NCBI GenBank assembly: GCA_905250115.1
Contig: CAJNOI010000060.1
Coordinates: 451,996 to 515,995, forward strand
Direction: 5' to 3'
Length of the DNA stretch: 64,000 bases
Source of the DNA: Adineta steineri
Taxonomy: Eukaryota > Rotifera > Eurotatoria > Adinetida > Adinetidae
The position numbers were made by a program, and so were the translations under genes. How positions within the stretch are numbered: position 1 is the stretch's first letter; each line of letters begins with the position of its first letter. Under the pieces are notes generated by a model. The model saw only the letters and a list, made by a program, of their open reading frames with translations. It searched no databases and had not been told where the DNA came from. This document shows, one piece after another, positions 1 to 12,819 of this stretch.

Positions 1-770
1 AAAATATTTTTTTCTTGACCGCAATTATACACAGTGTTGTCTCTCTCGCGCTTCGGCCTTAAACAATTCAAATGAAATGTTTAGATGAACAGTAGAAGAG
101 GTCGAGAGAAAGAGATAATAAATACCATAGAGAGAAAGAGAAGGAGAAAAAAAACTCGACCATATACATACACAAACATATATATATATATATATAGTTT
201 GATTAATGATCAGTCGGTTCATCTCACAAGCAACTGACTGTTATCTACGAACATACTACTCATCACATCGCTTCTATTTCTTCTTCTTCTTTTTTCCCGG
301 TTCTATATCTTTAGTTTCATATCCTATAAAAGATCAACTGGAGGGCACATCAGGTCATTGGAAAACGATTAAATATATAAACAATATAGATGAAAAAAAT
401 AAATAATTAGTTTATAAAAAAAAGAAAATCAATTCTTCTTTTAAATAAATCTAACCAATCATTGAATTGTTCAATGTCATCGTATTGAGATATTAATAGG
501 ACTATATAGGGTCGTCAATAGATCGTCATCATTGAATTATTCATTAGACAGTCTTGTCGACGGGATGTATTAAATTAGTTCAAACTTGCAATAATCCAAC
601 TGTGAATTAACAAGAGCAAAATAAAACACGTCCTATACTATTTAATTATCTCGTCATTCGTGCTGTGTTCATCAATGTGAACAAAAACGGTTAGTAGGCG
701 GAGTTAACTGTATTCATTTATATATGTCTATATACACACAATAAGAGTAGAAGAAAGAAAGATACATCAC

Positions 771-1478
771 CTCGAGCGTCGGCATGACAAGTATCCAACG
801 AGTCTGGTCAAAAGTAGTATTTAATGATGCCGAACGTTGTCGACGTATAGGAGAAGAAAAACAGGTAGCAACAGCATTGGCAGCAGCTAAACGAGCTTGT
901 CGCTCAAGACTTGTATCTAACTGACGATGATATCGATTATTAGACGATGAAGATGATGTCATTTAGTACATATATGTGAATAGAAGTGACAAATAAACAT
1001 AAACATTACACTCCAACGACAAGAAGTGGTTATGAAGGACGACAAATAACGAACGGTTAGAAAAAAAAGAAAGAAAAATGACCACGACTTCTATACATGT
1101 ATATATATATGTGTATATGTATGTATTATATATAGATCGAATGAAAACAGAACAGGACAACATCGATAGCGACATATTATTAAATGATGTCATTCGATGT
1201 CGATATAAAAATAATATTTTTACGATGTTAATAAATAATGAGAAAATTAATCAGATTAAGTTGAATTTCAATGATATCAAAAACAAAAACAAACGTCTCT
1301 ATTAACATGACATTATGATTTAGTTAAAGAGTTTCTTATCAAAACATACATCTATTCTAAATTCAGAACACAAAAATAAATGTAAATAAATTGACAAGAT
1401 TCTTTTTGTTTTTATTAAATATATATATATATATATATATTCATTGAGAATTACCTGATGAGCAACAACAGTGGACAT
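771..1478 (-). CDS. Two 5' coding exons of an unrecognised gene leaving the left edge (partial)
   Basis: Seen: a short first exon at 1478-1455 encodes MSTVVAHQ and ends in a gtaatt donor. A second exon at 920-771 opens after a cgtcag acceptor with a nearby ctaat branch-like site and ends in a gtgatg donor. Both junctions are phase 0, giving 58 residues that continue beyond position 1. The second exon is rich in Ala, Arg and Ser and contains RRQRSAS, which resembles a basophilic-kinase or 14-3-3 site. I recognise no family. A strong gtaagt donor on the same strand at about 3052-3047 could end an upstream noncoding exon. The splice model is inference; the alternative is an unspliced chance ORF starting at 962. 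Confidence 0.4.
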
Positions 1479-1675
1479 TTTGCTTTTTTGATAAGAATAT
1501 ATGAATTTGTCTACACTCGTTTTCGATTGATTAAAAACTACTACTTGTACACAACTCGATATGTCTTAGTGAGTGTGTATATATATATATGTATATGTAT
1601 ATATATATATGCTTGTGCGTGCGGAGGTCGTTGTTAGTTTCCCCCTTTTTAATCTATAATAGACAAAGGCACATC

Positions 1676-1742
1676 GCTCTCTCTCTCTCTCTGTCTGCCT
1701 CTCTCTCCTTCTCCCTCTCTCTCTCTCTCTCTCTGTCTTTGT
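1676..1742. repeat. CT-rich microsatellite
   Basis: Interrupted (CT)n tract of about 65 bp, upstream of the first exon on the minus strand. On that strand it reads as GA repeats, a composition often found in promoters. Confidence 0.8.
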
Positions 1743-3328
1743 CTCTATTCTCTATGTTCTCAAGCTAAATCAAGCGCACACAAAACGCGAATAGACCGAT
1801 GAAAAGAAGATGCAGAATAAGAAGAAATAAACCGACCGAAAGGAGAGAAGGAGACTACTCTCTTGTTCGTCGTCACACGATGTACTCATCACCATCAGCC
1901 CAGCCAGTCAGCGTCGACCATTGCCGCCGCTATTGCATGCGAGATTAGCAATATACAAGAAAAACGAGAACAGCGGGTTTGATGAAGAGGGAAAGGGTGG
2001 AGGAGAGGGAGGATGAATAAAAAGAGAAGGAGAGACGAACAGGCTGATCGGTCGACATAACGAACGAACAGTCGTCGACTTCCGGTCGTGCAATGCAATG
2101 TATTTATGTGTGAGCGAAATAAAATGGGGTGTGTAGCGTGCAATTATAAAAGAGTCTGGTTTGATAGCTAAAGGTGCAATATATATATCGGTATATATGC
2201 ATATATAATGTTTCTCCTTTGATTTTGATAGTGTTAGATACATTTATCACTTTGTTTTCTTTCTCTTTAAGTCTAAACTAGGCTATTTACTTGATGAAAA
2301 GTAATTAGATGGATGTTGATTTGATGAGTTTTCTTTTCTTATTATTTAGTGTAATATATATAAAAAAGAAATTATTTTCTAGGGTTCTTATTTTCTCTAT
2401 CAAATCTAACTGACAGCCTATCTTATGGTTAATTGAGAATCCAGCTTTTCTTACTATTGTATTTCTTTTTAAATGACGATGTGTTGACAATCAATGCCCC
2501 CTAATATAGACGAACCCAAAGATGCCTCTTATTTCTTCATTGGATTCAATGCGTTAAGAGAGCTAGAAAAGCTATCTTCTTTTCTCTTGATGATACTCAT
2601 TCTATAAAACAGCTGCTGCCTTTTCTATATGACATCACACTTTTCTAATAAAAAGCATACACATGCACGGAATAGGAAAAGAAAACAAAAGAATGATTAA
2701 AGTGAACGAAGGTTTTCATTAACTAAGAAAAAAAGCATGTCATTTCAAGTAGACATTTTTTTCTTTTTGTGACAAATTTTTTTAAATGACAATACGATTA
2801 GAATACAATATAACTAATTTGAAGAACCCTTCGTTTAGTTAGAACGTTTTTCTGACAACATCTGTTTTTTCTCTTTCTTTGTCGTAGACTAGTCATATAA
2901 CATTGGAGTCGATTAATTCGATTAGAGACTATGGAATAACAAAAGAAGAAGAAAAAAAATATACAGAAATTTTTTTCCATCTATTATATGCGCATGTGGT
3001 AGGTCAATGATGAAAATTCTTTAATATCGATATTCTACTTACCGTATAAGATGAGAGCACTTCAACGAAATTGGAAATGGATCACCCACTAGTGCAACCA
3101 CAAGAACATTTAGGAAGAGGTGAGGGACCGTGTCTCGTCGTTGTCGTCAATTGCACTACAGGCCGTCACTAATACCAACGTAGTCGTCAGAAGAGAGTAG
3201 CAAAAAAATCTACAAGAAGAAACGAGCAAAAAAGAAAGAGAATAAAAACCGGGACAGAAAAGAAGGAGAAGGAAAGCGAGAATAAGAACAACAAGCCTCT
3301 TCTTCCTTCCTTATGTGTATGAGGCTAT

Positions 3329-3350
3329 GTGTGTGTGTGTGTGTGTGTGT
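3329..3350. repeat. GT dinucleotide microsatellite
   Basis: An uninterrupted run of about ten GT units lies in noncoding DNA; no gene overlaps it. Confidence 0.8.
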
Positions 3351-4221
3351 CGACAGCCTAAAAGCAAACGAGTAACTGCAAAAGCGAATAGACAGCATTC
3401 TATTCTTTAGTCTAGAGTGACGCGTCTTTTCTTTCGAAAGACTAAGAACAACAGCCGTAGTTACATTTTCTCAAAGTGAAATTATATTGTTTCATCTGGC
3501 ATGTTTCTTTTTTGATTCTGTCTCTGATTAGTTCACTGGTAATAGACTAGTAATCAATCATGCATCAAATTCGATTTAGAAAAAATCCAACGAAAAAAGA
3601 AAAGAAAAGAAAAAAGTGCTACACATAACGATCGTCAATTGATACGACTAATAAACCAAAAGTTATTTCTTTCATTTTTTTCTAGCTCTATCATTTTTAC
3701 ACAGCTGTTGCCATCAGTACTCACAACACTATAGCATCGCATTGCTAAATATATAGATAAGGTGTATGTGTATACGTGTTCGTGCTCTAGCTCACAAGGG
3801 AATGTTGTTATTTTCTTCGTTTGTTGTTGTTGTTGTTGACGATGATATGATAAGTTTTTCTTTGGATATATCTAAAATGATAATCTAAAATGAATAGAAT
3901 ATGCATAACTTCTTTGTTTTGTATTCGTTTTATAAGAATAAAAATGTAGAAAAATAAGAGAAAGAGAAAGAGACATGATTAGCAGCTGGGTTGACTGTGT
4001 TGGTAGATGCAATGAGAATAGGCAGGATGGAAAACAGTTAACGAGAACGAAAGAAGAAAAAAAAAGAAAAAAAAAAAAGAAAATAAGAACACAAAACGAT
4101 GATGATTTTTTTCTTAGGAAGAAGTACGAACACGAACGAGAGCAAAAACAAATTGTTAGATATTTTTTCTTCTGTTTCTTTCTTCTTTTTTTTTTTGTTG
4201 AGTCTGAGCGTGTATACATAT

Positions 4222-4710
4222 CTACTGTTTCTTCTGCTTACGTTTATTTGTGCTTGCCATTGTTAATAATTTTAAATTGCAAATAAATAATAAAAAATTA
4301 ACAGTATACATTCCACAACAAACAACACATATATCATGTAAAACAAAATAAAGTATATAACCAAGATAGACAGTACCAAGATTGGTTATTATTGAAAGAA
4401 AAACACGTAGACGAGCAACTGTTTTTGATGTATATGATCGATTAAGAATTAAAGATAAACAATAATAAATAAATCCAAACAATGAATCAGGTAAATTCAA
4501 TGGTGAATCAGCATTAAATAAACCAAAACCTCGACCCCATCGAGATGTTAATACACGTGAACAACTCATACGTTCACCAATATCACAAGCAGCTCGATAA
4601 GAATGATCATTTGTACTTCGTGTTTCAACATAGAATGCATATAATGAAAGACTAATACCAACTAGACATAGAATTATTACACTATATCGATAAACAGACA
4701 ATGAAACCAT
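4222..4710 (-). CDS. VKORC1L1: Vitamin K epoxide reductase (VKORC1 / VKORC1L1-like)
   Basis: A single-exon protein of 162 aa, the usual family length. The family reduces vitamin K epoxide and quinone in the ER membrane and passes electrons through paired cysteines. Seen: an N-terminal hydrophobic segment at about 8-27, the luminal-loop cysteines (AACDIG and MSCSRV), the conserved SRWGRGFGL stretch, further membrane helices, and the active-site CVVC near residue 130 following YILYFVLHDI. The tail is basic (NKRKQKKQ), as expected for ER retention. An acceptor (attag) lies 10 nt before the ATG, so the start codon follows closely on a cis- or trans-splice site. VKORC1 and VKORC1L1 cannot be separated here; the pre-metazoan-type single gene is closest to VKORC1L1. 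Confidence 0.93.
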   Translation of the reverse strand: MVSLSVYRYSVIILCLVGISLSLYAFYVETRSTNDHSYRAACDIGERMSCSRVLTSRWGRGFGLFNADSPLNLPDSLFGFIYYCLSLILNRSYTSKTVARLRVFLSIITNLGTVYLGYILYFVLHDICVVCCGMYTVNFLLFICNLKLLTMASTNKRKQKKQ

Positions 4711-5448
4711 TTTGAAAATTCTAATGAAAAAAAAATATAAGATTTAATTGAAAAATTTCTCAAGTATAAGAAGAATAGCAATGAATAGAAAAGAATTAGA
4801 TTTTATATAAGAAGATTGCCAAGTATTATTCAAATAGTTTATTATTAGTACTACACAAAGATATCAATCAATATATATTTGATAAATTTTAAATTAATTG
4901 AAATAGAAATGAAAAAAAAATATTCATCAATTGAATGTAAATAAATCTAATATTAAATAAAGAGAAATTTTTCTTTCAATCTCAATAGAATTCATATCAT
5001 TGTTAATTATTAACAATGACTTGTTTTATAATATAATACGTACCTTTATTTAGATGTCAATTTTGATTTTTCAATTGATCAATAATCAATTGAATTGAAG
5101 AAAAAAATAATAATAATCTATGAAAAAATTAAAATTAACTTAGACGTAAAATATTAATGTTGCTTCTTTATATTAAATTTTATATTCACATGAATATTTA
5201 TTTACATATTGAAAAAAAAATATATTTCATACATAAAAGACAAAATTATTTAATTGCATATAAATAATAAAATATTTCTAAATATTACAAAGACTAGATA
5301 ATATATTAGGTATTCAGGAAGTCATTTAAATGCCAAAGAAAAATATAAATACTTTGATCACATACAAACAACAAATCAGATAGATTAACGAGAAGAGGAA
5401 GAAGAAAAAAAATATGACAAAATAAAGGAAAAAATAGATATATATCAA
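4711..5448. other. Intergenic spacer between VKOR and Spire
   Basis: Very AT-rich DNA with no coding signal that I can see. It should hold the Spire 3' UTR and the VKOR upstream region, since both are on the minus strand. An attag splice acceptor at 4722-4721 directly precedes the VKOR start. Confidence 0.5.
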
Positions 5449-8400
5449 TTATCCTGTTTTTATATTATTATTATTCAATTTGACATCATATGCTGGTTGA
5501 AGTTGAAGAAAAAGATTACGTCGTGATAAACTAACTTTTTCAATCTTATCATTCGTTGTAGTTAGTGTTTGTAATGAATCATTATTTGCTGATAATTCTT
5601 GTGATGATTTTGCTTGTTTTAAATTTGAATGAACTGAAATTGTTTTAACCATTAATGAACGTTGCTGGTGTTGTGCTGCTAATAAAGCAGCTATTGAGGA
5701 TGCAGATGATGATGATGATAGATTATAATTAGATGTTGAATGTTGCATACGATTAAATGACGATGATGATGATGTTGATGAAACTAAATTTGATGTAACT
5801 GCAGGTGATACATGATGTTGACGAGATTTCTTTCGTATTTGTTGTAAAAGAAAAAAACAGTCTGTACAAATATCAATAGGTTCTGTACGCCATGGACTAG
5901 AACCGATTTGATTACTACTCATTCCACCTGGTGTAGAACAACGACGTGAACCAGTATCATCATACTTTAAATCACTTATTATATCATTCATAGTCGGTGT
6001 CTGAGGTGACCTAAGATAAAAAAAAAAGATATTCATATGATCAATTAAAATAGAAAAGAATGTCAAAAGAAAAAATCTCATAATTTATTTGTCCGGATCC
6101 GGAACAATTTAGATATTTTGCGTTTATATTTTAATTGAAGATTATATTTCCGGAAAGATAGGTAAGATAATTATCTTATTATCTATCGTTTTACTCATGT
6201 AACCCAATAGTCATATGGCTATAGAAATAACAAGTAGAAAATTTTGTTTTTATCGTGAATAGCTCTGTTTTTTCCGTTCTTTTTATAATTTATGTATAAA
6301 ACATTACTTCCTATTTTACAGACTCTTTTGAATATTGAACTAACAACTAATATGGATATATGCAAAGTTTAATCAAAAAAACAAAATACAAAAACTCATA
6401 AATATGTCTAGTAAATATAGAATATTAAAATCATTGTATCTATTCGCTTCATAAATAAATAAAATCTTCTATACTCGAGGAAAACAATACATTTTTTTCT
6501 CCGAGAAAAATCCTATAATTTTTAATAATCTACAAACAAACTATTTCTTTATATACATAATACTCCTATTTATCGATACAATCAATCGATAAATATTTTT
6601 CCAAATACTTACTGTGTATCAAGTGAATGCAATCTGTCTGACTTCGATAAAGATTTCGATAATGTTAATGGAGTTATAGCTTGAATTGGTAAATCATTTA
6701 ATCTTTCTTTTGGTAAAGTAATCTAATTAAAATGATTTTATTTAGAAAAAGAAAAGAAAAGAAATAGATTAGATGATTTCATACTTGTTTAACACAATTT
6801 CGACAAATTTTTTGTTTACATACACTACATTGTATACCAAATGTAAATGTTAATATATTAAAATAAACTTTTCGACATGTAAAACATAACTAAAAATAAT
6901 AAATACGAAACATGAGATGTGTTTATTTTTGGTTCTTTTTTTATTACTTTGCCCTGAGCAACTTCAATATAAAGTTTTTCATCAAATAATAAAGTTTCCA
7001 ATTCTGATCGTGTTATAACATTTCTTATATGACAAAATTCATCATAAGTTAATGATAATGTATCTGAACTATCTTTCATAAGCTAGAAGAAGAAGAACAG
7101 AAATATTTTTATAAAAAATAATTAATATTTATATATATTAAAAAACATGCATTTGATAATACCTGTAAAATATGCTCTTGTAGCTGCATGCTCGAATGCA
7201 AAAGAAAAATCAATTTATTACGAACGTTCTGTGTTATGTCGAGTGTTAGCACATAAAATACTAGACTGCTCGCTTGTGTTTCCTTTTCTGTATAGACGAA
7301 TGATCTAGTACGCTGACATCTCTTCTATTCCTTATGTTTGCTTTCTTCGTTTCTTTCTTTTTTTCTCGGGTGTTGGATCATTGTGATGCGTAGGCCGGAT
7401 CTTTTTTCTCCTTGACAGTCGGTAATAATTCGGAAACAAATTCTAAGAAGCATTCATTATAGACGCTCTCTTTTTTTCCTTTTTTCCTCTCTCTCTCTCC
7501 TATTTTTATAACGGATGTATGGAGATACGCGCATACATGCAACTAAAAAAAAAGTGTATGAGCAAAGTAATTAGCTAGATAAAACCTACTAGGTAATAAT
7601 ATATCCGATGAACACACTACATACAACGATGAAAGCTACAAAAGAAAAACAGAAAAAGAAATGAACAAACCCGGATAAGCTGTTCCATAGATATATATTC
7701 AATTTCAAGATTTTCTATGGTTGAATGATTTATTTTCTCACTTGATGTTTTTTTATTTGTTAAAGTATTGATCGATAAATTATGTTCACTTAGAAGTTTT
7801 TTTACAGTTAATTTATCTATGAATAAAAGTTAAATGAATTAATTAAAAAAAATTTAATTAATTACTTGTCGTATTATCTTCAGGTGATGATTCAAGTAGA
7901 CAATCGACGACAATAACTCGTTTCCGTCCATATTCATCTCGATGTGCATCATCATCTGAACTTGAATCACTTTCTATTAATTTCTAAATAAAAAAAATAA
8001 CAATAAAATATTTAAGAAAAATATATATGCATATCAATACTTGAATAGGATGTATTCGTTTTCGATTCGAATCAATCGTTAAAGATTTTTTACTTGGTTT
8101 TAATTGTTTACTTTGTTTTATTTCAAACATTAAACGATCATGTAAACAAAAATTATTCTCATTAATTTTATATGACTTTATCTAAATAAACAAAAAGGAA
8201 ATAACTGATGAAAAATAAGATTAATTTTTTTACAATTGGTTTTTTTAAATTTCGTTGTTGTTCCGTTATTTCATTAAGTATTCGATCGTTTTCTCTTATA
8301 GACCATGAATGATTATCATGTTTAAAAGTATCTATCATGACTTTTTTTAAACATTTATTACTATTAAATTGTAAATATTCAACTGTTACATCTCTCCATA

Positions 8401-9470
8401 ATGCTGCCTAAAAGAAAAATTTATAATAATACAAAATCTTGTTTTTTTTAATCAGTCGTACCCAAGTTGAATAGTAACTCGTTAGTGTATGATCATGTAT
8501 TGATGATTGAGGTAAGATTTCAAATGATGATTGATGCTAAAAACGAAATTCTTAAGTTTATTATTACATATATTATTATTATTATTCGTACAGAATCACG
8601 GGCAAGTTCAATTTCTAATTCTAAAGTATCACTACAAAGTATTTGAAGTATTTGTTGATTGTACAATGCAATAGAATTGCTTTCAAAATCTTGCATTTCT
8701 ATATTATTCGGTTTTGAATGTAGAGTATTCGATGAATTTGTCATTGCATAATCGATACAGTTCTAAAAAGAGAAAACCATGAAATTGCTTTTTTTTGTTT
8801 TTATTGAAAGTAAATACTATTAATGCACAATGGATAGCACGTCGACTAATATCTTCTTCATCTAGATCATCATTAATAATTCTTTTATCATTATTTAATA
8901 AAGTTGAGTGATCATCAGTAGAGTTAGCTAGAAAAAATTCTTCAAAAACTAAATATTAATAAATAAATATACATACTATGAAATTGTTTGAGAAAATTAT
9001 AGAAATTTTCAAATTCATATGAACGTTCGAATTTGGAAGATAATGAATGATCAGTTGTTAAACGAAGAACTATACGACTAATCCATTTTAATATCTACAT
9101 AATTAAATTTGTCTCAAAGAAAATTGAATAAGGAAGAAAATATTTATTTACCACTGATGTATCCGTTCGTTGTTCGACATCACCTGCAAAATAAAAGACT
9201 ATAAAATAGCTAAAAAAACAAAAATTTCTTACGTTTTATATTCGATAGATGTTTATAAAGTAAATCATTATCAATAGTAACATTACCATTAATATCAATC
9301 ATTAATAATTGTAAACCAATTGGAATATCAATATTAAAACTAATCCATTTAATAAGTTCTAAATTTTTTAATGAAAATATTAATGATTGATAAAATATAG
9401 CTAATGCTTGACTCGGTTGTAATATGTGATTAAATAGAGATACTGTTTTACAAAAACATACACGTTGCAT
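5449..9470 (-). CDS. SPIRE1: Spire-family actin nucleator, 15 exons
   Basis: Spire proteins nucleate actin filaments with formins on Rab-positive vesicles. I traced 15 exons with consistent phase: 9470-9233, 9183-9152, 9094-8977, 8927-8818, 8762-8592, 8536-8462, 8407-8234, 8181-8041, 7983-7866, 7816-7671, 7183-7163, 7082-6948, 6889-6785, 6722-6613 and 6010-5449. The product is about 751 aa. In order it shows an N-terminal KIND-like domain (HILQPSQALAIFYQ onward), a WH2-type segment (ENDRILNEITEQQRNLKKP), a second one (LHDRLMFEIKQSKQLKPS), the Spir-box (EFCHIRNVITRSELE), and a modified FYVE zinc finger with CFTC, CSVC and CRNC pairs plus the later CTDC pair. The serine-rich tail is unusual. 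Exon 11 is only 21 nt and follows a 487-bp intron, the longest in the gene. The symbol is family-level. Confidence 0.9.
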
Positions 9471-10747
9471 TGGAAGAATAATATTGTATAAAACTAATAG
9501 ATGTATGAGTAATAAGTATACTCAAGAATTACAGTGTTAGCCCTAGCGGCAAATTATTCTAGGAGGATGTCATAGGTAAGATAAAAAAGAATAATAAAAG
9601 AGAATTAACTGAACAACCTTTATTATTTCTTTTATGATTCAGATAGCGTTATTAATGGAGGAAAGAGAACGAATAGTATTAAATGTAAAGAATTTGTTAA
9701 AAGAGTTCCTCATATGTCAACGAAATTAATAGACCTAAGCTTTTTTTATGACCTTCTTATATCAAAAGCAAGGATATAATAGGATTTAAATTTTGTAAAG
9801 TATTTATTAGAAAAATAAATGTCACTTTTTCTTTTTTTTCCCGTGATATAATAAGATTTTATTTGTAAAAATTAAATGGTTACGAATTTGAAATAAATTT
9901 TTTTTTCTTCTTTCGTTCTTTCAGATATATTCAATCTTATTGGCAATAAATCATTGACAGTCAAGTGGTTATACTTGATATAAATAGCATTAATTTGAGA
10001 AGTTGCATATGAACATTATTTTATTCAATTAGAATAGAATATGAAACAACAATCGATCAATTCTATGGTTTGATTGATCAATATATATTCTTCAAAGAAG
10101 AAAAAAATTACTTTAATATAAATCAAATTATGTGTAATCAACTAATATAAATTCTAAAATTTGAATATTTCTTCATATTAAATTATAAAAAAAAAATTTT
10201 TTTCCCATTTTTTTTTAATATCGAATAAAAATGACATAATCATATATTATTGATTTGAAGTATAACATGTAAGCATTTTATGTTTATAACTTAACTATAA
10301 TTACATGTTATTGAATGTGCAAGTGTTGTTCTAAATATGTCTAAACATACACATACATATATATATATAAAGTTACTAAGACAACCGACATATTCCATCA
10401 TCATTCTTCTTCTTCTTCTTCGTTTTTTTAAACGTATATACCCATCGATTGATGTGCACTGCCGATAGGTCTCTCTCACATTCTAATTGCAAATAGTCTA
10501 CGATGCCGTTCTCTCTTTATTCTTCATATTTCATCCTTCCAATTTTAAGAAGGAAAAAAAACTTGTGATTATTCTTTTTTTCTTTTAAATATGTCGACGT
10601 AATCATTGAAGAAGAAAAATCTTATCCGTTGGTTAACTTACTGCCTATCAACAAGTCAACAAAAACGACTATCTCTACCATTGAACAATTGCATATCAAA
10701 TAAATTGTCTTTTGTTTCGGAAGTATTACAATTCTTTATTCAAACTA
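9471..10747. promoter_or_regulatory. Divergent intergenic region between Spire and the dynein-stalk-like gene
   Basis: About 1.3 kb separates two genes transcribed away from each other, so promoters for both should lie here. The DNA is AT-rich with homopolymer runs near 10190-10220 and a TTC repeat near 10404-10420. No coding exon or RNA gene is evident. Confidence 0.45.
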
Positions 10748-12291
10748 ATGATTGACGATATGGTTACAAAAGCAACAACAGTTGCTAATTATAATCGACG
10801 TTTATCGATGTTGACTATTTTTTTAGCTTCAGTAGCTTTTCTTATAGTTACAACAGCAATAGCTGCTTTTATTTATGTTAGTCGAAAAGGTAAATAATTC
10901 TAATCGAATAAAATATTTAAAGAATTTCAATCGTTTGTTTCTTTTTAGAAAAAATACTTCGTAAATTTCATCTTATATCAGTAATGATTATTATAATTAT
11001 AGAATTAGCGTTTTTAATTGCTATTTTTATATGTTGTATAACACAAATACGAAGTAAAAATATAATAGATTACATTTATTTTCTTATTCATTCTTATTTT
11101 CTTAAAGGTACTCTTGGTTCCATTTTAGCTATTTTTCTTATTCTTATTTCTCTTTTTGCTCTTATGATATTAATCTATTTTTTACGTAAGTTTTCATTTA
11201 AATTTTATCTAAGAAAATATATTTGTATTTCTATTAGTCGAAGATGTTATTAAAGATAGAATTGGACCCTATCCAAATAATCTAAATCCATATAAATCTT
11301 ATGAAGTACATGAAACAAAATCTGAATCACCTATACCAGTTTGTGCTGATGAAAAAGCAACAACAATTGCTGATGGAAACGAAATAAAATCATTTCCTCG
11401 AATACCAACTCCACCGACTCCAATAATGACTCCACAACCACCATCAGAAAAAATTCTTACTCCATCACTTTCTCAAGATATATTCTTATTTCCACAAGAA
11501 TCACCATTTATTGTTGATTTCGATAAAGTTCGTCGAGGTAATATTATTTTCCAAATATTCTCATAGATTCAAAATCGAATGATCTTTATGTATATATAGA
11601 TTTATTAGCAGCTATTGAAGAACGAACTATTCCAGCACTTGAAGAAGCTATTCAACAAGTAAAAGATCATAATTATCTACATCGATTAAAATATGAATGT
11701 GAACGTGCTCTGGAATTATTGAATCGTTTAATGAAAATTGAACATATGAAGTAAGATAAAAAAAAGTTACGAAAAAAGAACTTTTTAATTAAAATAATAT
11801 AGAATTCGAGTACTTCGTCTTAATCAATCAACAATAGCTGAATTACATAGTTATACTAAACCTCCGGATGAAGTTTATACTGTTATGCGTGCGACATTTT
11901 TACTTCTTGGTCATACAGATAAAGAGATTCAAGTAAATTTTTCTTACCAAAAGAAAAAGAAACTTGTTATTAATTTTTATATTTGAAGGATTGGACACAA
12001 ATTCAAAACTTATTAGGTCGTTTAGGAAAAGATAGTGTACGTCGTCGATGTTATGAACTTAGTCCACTTAATATTCTTGTTGATAAAGCTCATGAAGCAA
12101 AAGATATATTACGAAATTATGATTTAATACGTGTTAGCGAAATTTCTATTGGTTTAGCAGCTTTTTATAGTTGGGTAAGTTGTTTGAATTATAAAACTTG
12201 AAGTTATATACGTATTATATATATATAGGCAGTAACAATGATTGAAGAAAGAGAGAAATTATTAGAATCACAACGAAAAATTGAATGTTAA
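10748..12291 (+). CDS. Three-pass membrane protein with dynein-stalk-like C-terminal domain
   Basis: Eight exons join in phase to 384 aa: 10748-10889, 10949-11053, 11108-11185, 11238-11537, 11600-11750, 11803-11932, 11989-12174 and 12229-12291. Three hydrophobic helices occupy roughly residues 20-44, 56-80 and 85-106. A proline-rich, disordered linker follows (IPTPPTPIMTPQPP). From about residue 205 the protein reads like the coiled-coil stalk and microtubule-binding domain of dynein heavy chains: IPALEEAIQQV, then YTKPPDEVYTVMRATFLLLG (compare dynein KNPPxGVxxVMEAVCxxLG), a DWTQIQNLLG block (dynein DYWxxxKKLLG), and a returning helix ending WAVTMIEEREKL. No AAA+ motor is present. Function is unknown; membrane-microtubule tethering is inference. 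I chose the ATG at 10748 because upstream in-frame codons offer only TTG. Confidence 0.75.
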
Positions 12292-12819
12292 ATGAACAAT
12301 TATTTTACCATGATTTATTTTCTTTTTTTTTTTTGAAATATTTTAAATAATATAGAATAGATCAAAAATGTATGTATAATTAATTTTTTTTTGCTTAGGA
12401 AAAATGAAAGTAAAATATTTATTAGTATTGCAAAAGAATAAAAGAATGATAAACAAAAAAGACTTTTAAATATAAGTTTATCGACCTTATATAATAATCT
12501 TATTGAACAATCGGTTATTCTTTTCTTTTTTGTGACAATTACAGACAAAGAATGGGAGAGATGATTATATAATGTGTTGATTTAATTTTGTAATACAATC
12601 GTTCATCTCTACGTCGAACAAATAGAAGACTATTGATACATTTATCTTTTATTTTCAAAGATTTTTACTCGTTAATGGATGAATTATTTTGTTTGTTTTA
12701 CTTAAAAAAGTTTATATAGCCGCATTTTAATTCTTATTTTTACAATAAAACACAAAAAGAAATCAAGTATACACTAATTAATATCACAAATACACAGAAA
12801 AATATATACATATATGAAG
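12292..12819. other. Convergent 3' intergenic spacer
   Basis: This lies between the stops of two converging genes. It is AT-rich and shows no coding exon. AATAAA-like motifs occur on both strands, as expected for two 3' UTRs. Confidence 0.5.

Larger units (their letters stand above)
1479..4221. other. Gene-free, microsatellite-rich 5' or intergenic DNA
   Basis: No convincing coding exon is visible. The stretch holds AT-alternating runs near 1580-1610, a long CT-rich tract at about 1676-1742, a GT run at about 3329-3350, a TTG run near 3820-3838 and purine-rich runs at 4040-4090. It probably contains the promoter and 5' UTR of the gene starting at 1478 and the 3' flank of the VKOR gene. Confidence 0.5.

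Noticed and set aside
10712..10747. Upstream in-frame extension of the dynein-stalk-like protein
   Set aside because: It would start at TTG; the ATG at 10748 is the first standard start and precedes the first membrane helix.
12315..12548. Hydrophobic minus-strand ORF of 77 codons
   Set aside because: It lies in a convergent 3' spacer, is homopolymer-rich, and has no conserved motif.
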